Assembly: GCF_019145475.1 (NCBI RefSeq)
Contig: NZ_JAHTKI010000011.1
Span: 124,001-188,000, forward strand
Reading direction: 5' to 3'
DNA: 64,000 nt
From: Pseudomonas botevensis
GTDB lineage: Bacteria; Pseudomonadota; Gammaproteobacteria; Pseudomonadales; Pseudomonadaceae
Shown here: one piece after another, positions 9,425-16,924 of the stretch
How positions within the stretch are numbered: the first letter of the stretch is position 1
Layout: every line of letters starts with the position of its first letter
Program-made: the position numbers and the translations under genes
The notes under the pieces: generated by a model
Told to the model about the DNA's origin: nothing
What the model saw: only the letters and a program-made list of their open reading frames with translations
Databases searched by the model: none

Positions 9425-9441
9425 ACTGTCAGAACTGTCAG
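9425..9441. promoter_or_regulatory. Direct repeat ACTGTCAG-A-ACTGTCAG, possible regulator site
   Basis: Two identical octamers separated by one base lie 30 bases past the flhB stop and about 127 bases before the unknown gene. Spacing of nine bases puts both copies on nearly the same helix face, as for cooperative protein binding. No regulator can be named. Confidence 0.4.
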
Positions 9442-9471
9442 GTGCGAAGGGTTTTCAGACGAAATGCACAG

Positions 9472-10611
9472 TCAGGAATCGCGGCGCAGATCCGGCGGGA
9501 TCGGCAGGTCGTCCTTGAGCGGATCCGGGCGCTTGCCCTTGCCCGCGCGGTATTGGCGGATCTGGTAGACGTAGGCCAGCACCTGGGCGACCGCCAGATA
9601 CAGGCCGCCGGGGATCTCCTGCTCCAGCTCGGTGGAGTAGTAGATCGAACGCGCCAGGCCCGGCGACTCAAGCAGCATGACATTGTTGGCCACGGCGATT
9701 TCGCGGATTTTCAGTGCCAGGAAATCGCTGCCCTTGGCCAGCAACACCGGCGCCCCGCCCTTGTCGGCGTCGTACTTGAGCGCCACGGCGTAGTGGGTCG
9801 GGTTGGTGATGACCACGTCGGCATCCGGAATCGCCGCCATCATCCGCCGCTGCGACATCTCGCGCTGGGTCTGGCGAATGCGCTGCTTGACCTCCGGGCG
9901 GCCCTCCTGGTCCTTGTGCTCGTCGCGCACTTCCTGCTTGGTCATCTTGAGCTTCTTGATGCTCTCCCAGATCTGCACCGGCACATCGACCGCCGCGATG
10001 ATGATCAGCCCGCACGCCAGCCATAGCGTGCTCCAGCCCACCAGCAGCACGCTATGGATGATCGCCTGCTCAAGCGGTTCGTGGGCAATGCGCAACAGGT
10101 CGTCGACGTCGCCGGACAACACCACCAGCGCCACCGCCAACGTGATCAGGAACTTGGCCAGCGCCTTGAGCAGCTCGATCACCGATTTGCTGGAAAACAT
10201 GCGCTTGAACCCGGACAGCGGGTTCATCCGGCTGAACTTGGGCGCCAGGGAGCCGGCGGCGAACAGCCAGCCACCCAGCGCAATCGGCCCCAGGAATGCG
10301 GCAATCAGCAGCGTAATCATGATCGGCTGAATCGCCAGCAGCGCCATCAGCCCCGACTGCATCAGAAACTTGCCCATGGAGCCCTGATCCATGACCACTT
10401 CGCGCGACAGGGTGAAGTTCAGGCGCATCAGCTCCATCAGGTCCTCGGCCAGCATGCCGCCGAAAATCAGCAGCGCCGCCGAGCCGGCAAGCATGATCGC
10501 CAGCGTGTTGAGTTCCTTGGAGCGCGCCACCTCGCCCTTCTCGCGAGAGTCCTTTTTGCGCTTCTCCGTGGGGTCTTCCGTCTTATCCTGACCGCTTTCG
10601 CTTTCGGCCAT
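9472..10611 (-). CDS. flhB: FlhB, export gate and substrate-specificity switch
   Basis: Membrane component of the flagellar type III export apparatus that switches export from rod/hook to filament substrates. The 379 residues start with the hydrophilic segment DPTEKRKKDSREKGEVARS, have four membrane segments between about residues 35 and 210, and a cytoplasmic domain with the autocleavage motif NPTH at residues 270-273. It starts three bases after fliR stops and is the last gene of the fliLMNOPQR-flhB run. FliK, its partner in the switch, is encoded upstream in the same unit. Confidence 0.98.
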   Translation of the reverse strand: MAESESGQDKTEDPTEKRKKDSREKGEVARSKELNTLAIMLAGSAALLIFGGMLAEDLMELMRLNFTLSREVVMDQGSMGKFLMQSGLMALLAIQPIMITLLIAAFLGPIALGGWLFAAGSLAPKFSRMNPLSGFKRMFSSKSVIELLKALAKFLITLAVALVVLSGDVDDLLRIAHEPLEQAIIHSVLLVGWSTLWLACGLIIIAAVDVPVQIWESIKKLKMTKQEVRDEHKDQEGRPEVKQRIRQTQREMSQRRMMAAIPDADVVITNPTHYAVALKYDADKGGAPVLLAKGSDFLALKIREIAVANNVMLLESPGLARSIYYSTELEQEIPGGLYLAVAQVLAYVYQIRQYRAGKGKRPDPLKDDLPIPPDLRRDS

Positions 10612-10614
10612 GAC

Positions 10615-11400
10615 TCAGCTCGCCTTTGCCAGTTCACGCAGCAACTGCAAGGCCTCGGCGGCCAGCGGTTGATACTGGTTGAGAATGTCCGCCAGACCGA
10701 CCCAGACGATGAAGAGGCCGAGCACCAGGGTCAGCGGAAAACCGATCGAGAAGATGTTCAGTTGCGGCGCCGCGCGGGTCATCACGCCGAACGCGATGTT
10801 GACCACCAGCAGCGCCGTGACCGCCGGCAACACCAGCAGCAATGCCGCGCCGAGCACCCAGCCGAGCTTGCCGGCCAGCTCCCAGTAATGCGCGGTCATC
10901 AGACCGCCGCCGACCGGCAGCGTGGTGAAGCTTTCGGTGAGCACCTCGAACACCACCAGATGACCGTTCATGCCCAAAAACAGCAGGGTCACCAGCATGG
11001 TGAAAAACTGCCCGATCACCGCCACCGACACGCCGTTGGTGGGGTCGATCATCGAGGCGAAACCCATGCCCATCTGGATCGCGACGATCTGCCCCGCCAC
11101 CACGAAAGCCTGGAAAAACAGTTGCAGGGAAAACCCGAGCACCGCGCCGACCAGAATCTGCTCACCGATCAGCAGCAGACCGCTCAGGTCCAGCGGACTG
11201 ACCGCCGGCATCGGCGGCAGGCCAGGCGCGATCACCACGGTGATCGCCACGGCGAAGTACAGACGAATGCGTCGGGGAACCAGCGTGGTGCCGAACACCG
11301 GCATCACCATCAGCATCGATGCGATGCGAAACAGCGGCAGCATGAACGACGCCACCCAGGTACTGATCTGGGTGTCGGTCAACTGAAGCAGCGACTGCAT
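10615..11400 (-). CDS. fliR: FliR, export gate membrane protein
   Basis: One of the FliPQR proteins forming the export channel core in the MS ring. The 261-residue product has about six hydrophobic segments spread along its length and the family motif region around GFASMIDPTNGVSV. Start ATG at 11400 lies three bases after fliQ ends; flhB follows three bases after its own stop. Confidence 0.97.
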   Translation of the reverse strand: MQSLLQLTDTQISTWVASFMLPLFRIASMLMVMPVFGTTLVPRRIRLYFAVAITVVIAPGLPPMPAVSPLDLSGLLLIGEQILVGAVLGFSLQLFFQAFVVAGQIVAIQMGMGFASMIDPTNGVSVAVIGQFFTMLVTLLFLGMNGHLVVFEVLTESFTTLPVGGGLMTAHYWELAGKLGWVLGAALLLVLPAVTALLVVNIAFGVMTRAAPQLNIFSIGFPLTLVLGLFIVWVGLADILNQYQPLAAEALQLLRELAKAS

Positions 11401-11403
11401 GAC

Positions 11404-11673
11404 TCAGCCGATAACCATCGGAATGTTTTTGTACAAGCCGATGATGTACTCCATGAACGTCTGCACCAGCCACGGGCCGGCGACGATCAGGGTCACCAGC
11501 ATCACCAAAAGACGCGGCAGGAAGCTCAGGGTCTGTTCGTTGATCTGCGTCGCTGCCTGGAACATCGATACCAGCAGGCCCACCAGCAGGCTCGGCACCA
11601 CCAGGATCGCGACCATCATGGTGGTCAGCCACAAGGCTTCGCGAAAAATGTCGACCGCCACTTCAGGGGTCAT
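11404..11673 (-). CDS. fliQ: FliQ, export gate membrane protein
   Basis: Small channel subunit of 89 residues with two hydrophobic helices (TTMMVAILVVPSLLVGLLVS and LLVMLVTLIVAGPWLV), the standard FliQ size and layout. ATG at 11673 overlaps the fliP stop in ATGA, implying coupled translation; a longer upstream frame is overlap with fliP only. Confidence 0.97.
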   Translation of the reverse strand: MTPEVAVDIFREALWLTTMMVAILVVPSLLVGLLVSMFQAATQINEQTLSFLPRLLVMLVTLIVAGPWLVQTFMEYIIGLYKNIPMVIG

Positions 11674-12428
11674 GGCGAAACACCTCCAAAACTGCTGGCC
11701 AGGGTGCCGATAATCAGCGCCCAACCATCCACCAGCACGAACAGCATGATTTTGAACGGCAAGGAAATGATCAGCGGCGACAGCATCATCATCCCCATCG
11801 CCATCAGCACACTCGCGACAACGAGGTCGATGATCAGGAACGGAATGAAGATCATGAAGCCGATCTGGAACGCGGTCTTCAGTTCGGAGGTGACGAACGC
11901 CGGCACCAGAATGGTCAGCGGCGCCTGCTCAGGCGTGGCGATGTCGGTGCGCTTGGACAGACGCATGAACAGTTCCAGATCGCTGGAGCGGGTCTGGGCG
12001 AGCATGAAGTCCTTGATCGGCACCTGAGCCTTTTCCACCGCTTGCTGAGCGGTGAGTTTCTCCGCCAGATACGGCTGCAAGGCATCCTGGTTCACCCGAT
12101 CGAACACCGGGGCCATGATGAACAGGGTCAGGAACAGCGCCATGCCGGTGAGGATCTGGTTCGACGGCGTCTGTTGCAGGCCCAGGGCCTGACGCAGGAT
12201 CGAGAAAACGATGATGATCCGGGTGAAGCTGGTCATCAGGATGACGAACGCCGGAATGAAGCTCAGCGCCGTCATGATCAGCAGGATCTGCAGGCTGACC
12301 GAATACTCCTGCGCGCCCTCGGCATTGGTGCCCAGGGTAATCGCCGGAATCGACAACGGATCGGCGGCGAACGCCAGCGGCGCGGCCAGCATCAGGGCCA
12401 TGGTCAAGACGATGCGCAACGCACCCAT
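11670..12428 (-). CDS. fliP: FliP, export gate membrane protein
   Basis: Core subunit of the export channel, 252 residues. It begins with a cleavable-type signal peptide (hydrophobic stretch to about residue 21, ending LAFA), which is normal for FliP, then four membrane helices and the conserved region LGLQQTPSNQILTGMALFLT. Its ATG shares one base with the fliO stop (TAATG) and its stop overlaps the fliQ start. Confidence 0.98.
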   Translation of the reverse strand: MGALRIVLTMALMLAAPLAFAADPLSIPAITLGTNAEGAQEYSVSLQILLIMTALSFIPAFVILMTSFTRIIIVFSILRQALGLQQTPSNQILTGMALFLTLFIMAPVFDRVNQDALQPYLAEKLTAQQAVEKAQVPIKDFMLAQTRSSDLELFMRLSKRTDIATPEQAPLTILVPAFVTSELKTAFQIGFMIFIPFLIIDLVVASVLMAMGMMMLSPLIISLPFKIMLFVLVDGWALIIGTLASSFGGVSP

Positions 12429-12874
12429 TACTTCTTATCCTTTTGATCCTTGCCGAGGATCTTCAACAGATGCTGGGCAAATTCCGGGGTCGCTTTTTCG
12501 CTGGTGACCGGCACCTGCACCGGCTCCTTGAGCACATGCAGCGCGGTGATCGTGCCAGGGCTGAGGCCGAGCAGGATTTGCTCGTTGCCGACCTGAACCA
12601 GCATCAGCCGGTCACGCGGACCGAGCGCGCGGGAACCGATCAGCTCGATCACCTGCCCCTTGCCGGCGGGACCGGCCTGCTGCACCCGACGCAGCAGCCA
12701 GGCGAGGAAGAAGATCAACCCCAGCACCAGCAGCAGGCCGAACACCAGTTGCGTCAGTTGCCCGGCAACGCCGCTGCCGACCGCCGGTGCCACGACCGCA
12801 GCGCTCGTGGCAGCCGGTTCGGCCGCCATGACGCCGACCGGCAGCGCCAGCAGAGCCCAGAGAAACGTTTTCAC
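12428..12874 (-). CDS. fliO: FliO, export apparatus assembly protein
   Basis: Bitopic membrane protein of 148 residues that helps FliP assemble. Signal-like hydrophobic N-terminus to about residue 17, a single membrane helix around residues 42-62 (LVFGLLLVLGLIFFLAWLL) and a small basic cytoplasmic domain ending in KDQKDKK. It starts directly against the fliN stop and overlaps fliP by one base. Confidence 0.95.
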   Translation of the reverse strand: MKTFLWALLALPVGVMAAEPAATSAAVVAPAVGSGVAGQLTQLVFGLLLVLGLIFFLAWLLRRVQQAGPAGKGQVIELIGSRALGPRDRLMLVQVGNEQILLGLSPGTITALHVLKEPVQVPVTSEKATPEFAQHLLKILGKDQKDKK

Positions 12875-13333
12875 TCAGCGCAGCTTCTTGATGCGTTCGC
12901 TCGGGCTGATCACGTCAGTCAGGCGGATGCCGAACTTTTCGTTGACCACCACCACTTCGCCGTGGGCGATGAGCGTGCCGTTGACCAGCACATCCAGCGG
13001 CTCGCCGGCCAGACGATCCAGCTCGATCACCGAGCCTTGGTTGAGTTGCAGCAGGTTGCGGATGTTGATGTCGGTGCTGCCCACTTCCATCGAGATCGAC
13101 ACCGGGATGTCGAGAATCACATCCAGGTTCGGACCGTCCAGGGACACCGGGTCGTTGTTCTTCGGCACGCTGCCGAACTCTTCCATCGGCAGACGGTTGG
13201 AGCTGGAAGTGCCCGCATCGGCGGCCAGCAGCGCATCGATATCGGCCTGCCCGGCTTCGCCGGTTTCTTCCAGGGCCGCAGCCCATTCATCGGCCAGTGC
13301 CTGGTCGTCCTGGGTGTTCATATCGTCATTCAT
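12875..13333 (-). CDS. fliN: FliN, flagellar switch C-ring protein
   Basis: C-ring subunit of 152 residues. The N-terminal third is acidic and variable; the SpoA domain occupies roughly residues 70-150 (LDVILDIPVSISMEVG through the conserved hydrophobic patch and SERIKKLR end). ATG at 13333 is preferred over the adjacent ATG at 13336 because GAGGAC then lies at normal ribosome-binding distance; the difference is one residue. fliM precedes by 56 bases and fliO follows with no gap. Confidence 0.97.
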   Translation of the reverse strand: MNDDMNTQDDQALADEWAAALEETGEAGQADIDALLAADAGTSSSNRLPMEEFGSVPKNNDPVSLDGPNLDVILDIPVSISMEVGSTDINIRNLLQLNQGSVIELDRLAGEPLDVLVNGTLIAHGEVVVVNEKFGIRLTDVISPSERIKKLR

Positions 13334-13389
13334 CATTTGTCCTCGGCGGGCAAAAAAACCGGTAAAGAATCAGGGGTTGGGGCGCCGCT

Positions 13390-14358
13390 TCAGCGACGCT
13401 CGATCGGCTCGATCACCTGCAACGCGAGGTTGCCTTTGTGCGAGCCCATCTTGACCTTGAAGGCCGGCACGCCGTTGGCGCGCATGATCATGTCTTCCGG
13501 CATCTCAACCGGGATCACATCCCCCGGCTGCATGTGCAGGATGTCGCGCAGCTTCAGCTGGCGACGGGCAACGGTGGCACCGATCGGCACGTCGACGTCG
13601 AGCACGTCCTGGCGCAGGGCGTTGACCCAGCGCTCGTCCTGGTCGTCGAGATCGGACTGGAAACCGGCGTCGAGCATTTCGCGAACCGGCTCGATCATCG
13701 AATACGGCATGGTCACGTGCAGGTCGCCGCCACCGCCATCGAGTTCGATGTGGAAGGTCGAGACCACAATGGCTTCGCTCGGGCCGACGATGTTGGCCAT
13801 GGCCGGGTTCACTTCCGAGTTGATGTACTCGAAGTTGACTTCCATGATCGCCTGCCAGGCTTCCTTCAGGTCGACGAACGCCTGCTCCAGCACCATGCGC
13901 ACCACACGCAGCTCGGTCGGGGTGAATTCACGCCCTTCGATCTTGGCGTGACGGCCGTCGCCGCCGAAGAAGTTGTCCACCAGCTTGAACACCAGTTTGG
14001 CGTCCAGAATGAACAGCGCGGTGCCGCGCAGCGGCTTGATCTTGACCAGGTTGAGACTGGTCGGCACGTACAGCGAGTGTACGTATTCGCCGAACTTCAT
14101 CACCTGCACGCCACCGACGGCAACGTCCGCCGAGCGACGCAGCATGTTGAACATGCTGATGCGGGTGTAGCGGGCAAAACGCTCGTTGATCATCTCCAGG
14201 GTCGGCATGCGTCCGCGGACGATGCGATCCTGGCTGGTCAGGTCGTAGCTTTTGACACTGCCGGGTTCGGCAGCGTTATCGGTCTGTACCAGACCATCGT
14301 CGACACCATGCAACAGCGCGTCGATTTCATCCTGGGACAGCAGATCCTGCACGGCCAT
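13390..14358 (-). CDS. fliM: FliM, flagellar switch protein
   Basis: C-ring protein of 322 residues that binds CheY-P and couples it to rotor switching. The N-terminal CheY-binding peptide is visible as LLSQDEIDALLHGV at residues 6-19, followed by the CheC-like middle domain and a C-terminal SpoA domain ending in NLALQVIEPIERR. It starts nine bases after fliL stops. Confidence 0.98.
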   Translation of the reverse strand: MAVQDLLSQDEIDALLHGVDDGLVQTDNAAEPGSVKSYDLTSQDRIVRGRMPTLEMINERFARYTRISMFNMLRRSADVAVGGVQVMKFGEYVHSLYVPTSLNLVKIKPLRGTALFILDAKLVFKLVDNFFGGDGRHAKIEGREFTPTELRVVRMVLEQAFVDLKEAWQAIMEVNFEYINSEVNPAMANIVGPSEAIVVSTFHIELDGGGGDLHVTMPYSMIEPVREMLDAGFQSDLDDQDERWVNALRQDVLDVDVPIGATVARRQLKLRDILHMQPGDVIPVEMPEDMIMRANGVPAFKVKMGSHKGNLALQVIEPIERR

Positions 14359-14367
14359 GTCGTGTTC

Positions 14368-14874
14368 CTACTGCAATACGAAATTAGTGAAAAGCAACTG
14401 TTCGATCACCACTTTGCCCAGCTCTTTCTGCGCCACTTCCTGGACGCTGGCCGTGGCCTTCTGACGCAACATTTCCTGACCGACCGGCGTCGCCAGGGTG
14501 GCGAAATCCTGACCGGAGAAGAGCATCACCAGGTTGTTGCGGATCACCGGCATGTGCACCTTGAGCGCTTCCAGATCCGCCTGATTACGCGCCAGCATGG
14601 TGATGCTCACCTGCATGTAGCGCTGACGGCCGTTCTGGTTGTAGTTGGCGACGAACGCCGGTGCCATCGGCTCGAAGATCGCCGGCTGCTTGCCGACCGG
14701 CGCGGCTTGGGCGGCGGCTTCGGCAGGCTTGCTCTGAGCGCTGTGCATGAAGAACCAAGTGGCCCCCACGGACGCGCCGATCGCCAACAGCAGCGCCAGC
14801 ACGATCACGATGATCAGCTTGAGTTTGCCTTTGGTTGCGGGGTCTTTTACTGCTGCTGCTTCGCTCTTCGCCAT
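14368..14874 (-). CDS. fliL: FliL, stator-associated basal body protein
   Basis: Single-pass inner membrane protein of 168 residues with a membrane helix at about residues 19-44 and a periplasmic domain that supports the stators. ATG at 14874. It lies 214 bases after fliK, a gap largely filled by a REP pair, and nine bases before fliM. Confidence 0.96.
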   Translation of the reverse strand: MAKSEAAAVKDPATKGKLKLIIVIVLALLLAIGASVGATWFFMHSAQSKPAEAAAQAAPVGKQPAIFEPMAPAFVANYNQNGRQRYMQVSITMLARNQADLEALKVHMPVIRNNLVMLFSGQDFATLATPVGQEMLRQKATASVQEVAQKELGKVVIEQLLFTNFVLQ

Positions 14875-14980
14875 GCCAATAATCCGTCACTAATCGGGTT
14901 TTCACAGTCGCACGGCAAGGCAAGAGCAAGTGTTATGCCAGAAGTGTCGCAGGCAGGATTGGGCGAGTTACAAAACCAAT

Positions 14981-15070
14981 GTGGGAGCGGGCTTGCTCGC
15001 GAAGGGGGCGTCAAATTCAGCATAAATACTGACTGACACACCGCTTTCGCGAGCAAGCCTGCTCCCACAC
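14981..15070. repeat. Inverted REP pair (REPIN) between fliK and fliL
   Basis: A 24-base unit, beginning TGTGGGAGCGGGCTTGCTCG at 14981-15004, faces a near-perfect inverted copy at 15047-15070 across a 42-base spacer. The unit matches the REP sequences scattered through P. fluorescens-group genomes. Because fliK and fliL are transcribed in the same direction, the RNA would form a long stem here. Confidence 0.9.
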
Positions 15071-15088
15071 ATTGTCACGTCGACCGGA

Positions 15089-16441
15089 TCAGGCGTAGTA
15101 GTCGACCGCACTGCTGCCGATCACGCTGGTGGTCTGGGCGGCGGCTTCGGCCACACCGGTTGCGGCCAGCTCTTCATCCGCCGAATCGAGACGACCGCCG
15201 GCAGCCTGGGCGCGACCACTCTGCCCCTGCTGCGCCTGTTCCTGACCCTGCCAGCCACGGCTCTGGTCGGAAACGTTGACATCCACCTGACCCATGCCCT
15301 GCTGGGCGAACATGTCGCGCAGGCGATGCATCTGGCCGTCGAGCGCTTCACGCACGCTCGGGTGGGCGCTCATGAAGGTCACTTGCGTCTGCTGATCCGG
15401 CACCATGTTCACCCGGATATCCAGGCGCCCGAGCTCGGCTGGCTGCAGCTGGATATCGGCAGCCTTCAGGTTGGCGCTCGACAGGTACATGACACGGTTG
15501 ACCACCTCCTCCGTCCAGCCGTTCTGGTGCATGGCGATCGGCTGATTCACCGGCACGGCGTTGGCGGTTTTCGGCGTCGCGGCCTGGGTCAGCGCCGCCA
15601 ACCGGTTGGCGAAATCATCGACCCGGGTATCGCTGGTGGCGCTTTTGAGATCTTTCAGGCCGTCGTCGATCAGACCACTGAAGGACTTCTCCCCACCCTG
15701 ACTGGTGCTGTCCTTGTCGGCCTGCACGTCAAGCATGTTGGCCATACCGGCGGTGAAGGTCTGCGCCGAGGTCAATTCGCCGTCGGCCGGGTTTTGTGTG
15801 GGTGGGGTCTTGGCGGACGACTGGCTGGAAGCGGAAATGTGCCCACTCTGTTCCATGGCCAGGCGCACGGCCGGCAAGGCATCGAGCGGGTCGGCCGCCG
15901 GATCGAAATCGCTGTCGGCGACCGCTGCCGGATCCTTGACAGCCGCCGGCAACGCGGCCACGGCCGGGGTTTCGACTTTGGGTTGGGGCGTTTCGACGAC
16001 CGGCGCCTGCGCCACCGGCGCCGTGACCAGCGGCTGCACGACCTGAGCCACCGCCGGGTCCAGCGCCGGATCAACCGGAGCGGTATCGGCCACCGGGGTT
16101 TGCGCCGGGTCGGTTGTGTCGTCAGTGGCCGTCTTGTCCTCGGTCGCCGGTTTGTCGGCGGGCAAGTCATTGCCGCTATCGGCAACCGCCGGCTCCGGGG
16201 CGGCAGAAGAATCGTTGTCGACCGTTTTCTTGCCGCTGGCCTCAGCAGTCTTGGCCTGCACGGGCGCGGCCGAATTGTCAGCGACCGCCGAAGGCTTTTT
16301 CTGCCCCTGGTCGGCGAACACCTGAGCGAAGCTTGAGGCCTTGTCTGCGGGTTCCGTGGCCGCTGCCGATGCTTTCGCGGAGGCGGCTTGAGCCTTGGCC
16401 TGGGCGGCGGTCTGAAGAAGAATGTTAGGGGTCGCAGGCAT
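15089..16441 (-). CDS. fliK: FliK, hook length control protein
   Basis: Exported molecular ruler of 450 residues that measures the hook and triggers the FlhB specificity switch. A long Ala/Pro/Asp/Thr-rich disordered N-terminal region (residues about 15-280) is followed by the C-terminal FliK domain with LQPAELGRLDIRV and VTFMSAHPSVREAL. ATG at 16441 is chosen; a 29-codon upstream extension includes the promoter region and is not family-like. A good sigma54 site lies 50 bases before the start, and fliL follows after a REP pair. Confidence 0.95.
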   Translation of the reverse strand: MPATPNILLQTAAQAKAQAASAKASAAATEPADKASSFAQVFADQGQKKPSAVADNSAAPVQAKTAEASGKKTVDNDSSAAPEPAVADSGNDLPADKPATEDKTATDDTTDPAQTPVADTAPVDPALDPAVAQVVQPLVTAPVAQAPVVETPQPKVETPAVAALPAAVKDPAAVADSDFDPAADPLDALPAVRLAMEQSGHISASSQSSAKTPPTQNPADGELTSAQTFTAGMANMLDVQADKDSTSQGGEKSFSGLIDDGLKDLKSATSDTRVDDFANRLAALTQAATPKTANAVPVNQPIAMHQNGWTEEVVNRVMYLSSANLKAADIQLQPAELGRLDIRVNMVPDQQTQVTFMSAHPSVREALDGQMHRLRDMFAQQGMGQVDVNVSDQSRGWQGQEQAQQGQSGRAQAAGGRLDSADEELAATGVAEAAAQTTSVIGSSAVDYYA

Positions 16442-16490
16442 GACACGGTCTCCGCTGCACTGGGATCGTAGGTACAGTTGAGAGAGATGA

Positions 16491-16507
16491 CTGCAAGTGC
16501 CGGGCCA
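16491..16507 (-). promoter_or_regulatory. Sigma54 promoter for fliK
   Basis: On the minus strand: TGGCCCGGCACTTGCAG. GG and GC are ten bases apart, with TGGCcCG for the -24 and TTGCA for the -12 element, one mismatch to consensus. It is 50 bases before the fliK start and 40 bases past the hptB stop, consistent with FleQ/sigma54 control of the fliK-flhB unit. Confidence 0.75.
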
Positions 16508-16546
16508 CTTTCCCCGATGGCCCGACAAAAGCGCCGGACGGTCGGC

Positions 16547-16894
16547 TCAGTGCGTCAGCGAGCGCTGTCGTTCGGCTTCATAGACAGGACGCACATCCGC
16601 AAACTCGCTGTGGATATCGGCGACCAGTTTGATGATTTCGGAGGGGCTCTTGTCCCTGGCGTGTAATTCCAGCTCATGACAAAGCTCGGCCAGACGAGTC
16701 GCCCCCATGTTGCTGCTGCTGCCCTTGAAGCTGTGAGCCACATGGGACAACACCTCGGCGTCGGCAGTCTTTTGCAACTCCCGCAGACGCGTTTCGGAAT
16801 CCGCCATGAAGGTATCCAGCAATTCCGGATAGGCTTCCTCCATGACTTCCTGCAACGCGCTCAGCACGTTGCGATCAACTTGTATTTCAGCCAC
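16547..16894 (-). CDS. hptB: HptB, histidine phosphotransfer protein
   Basis: Single HPt domain of 115 residues with phosphoacceptor His54 in AHSFKGSS. In P. aeruginosa HptB passes phosphate from hybrid kinases to HsbR and controls a partner-switch between swarming and biofilm formation. The identity here rests on the HPt motif and on the hsbR and hsbA genes immediately upstream; hsbR ends 30 bases before its start. Confidence 0.93.
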   Translation of the reverse strand: MAEIQVDRNVLSALQEVMEEAYPELLDTFMADSETRLRELQKTADAEVLSHVAHSFKGSSSNMGATRLAELCHELELHARDKSPSEIIKLVADIHSEFADVRPVYEAERQRSLTH

Positions 16895-16924
16895 TTGTTC
16901 ACTCCTTGATCAAGAATGCGCGGA

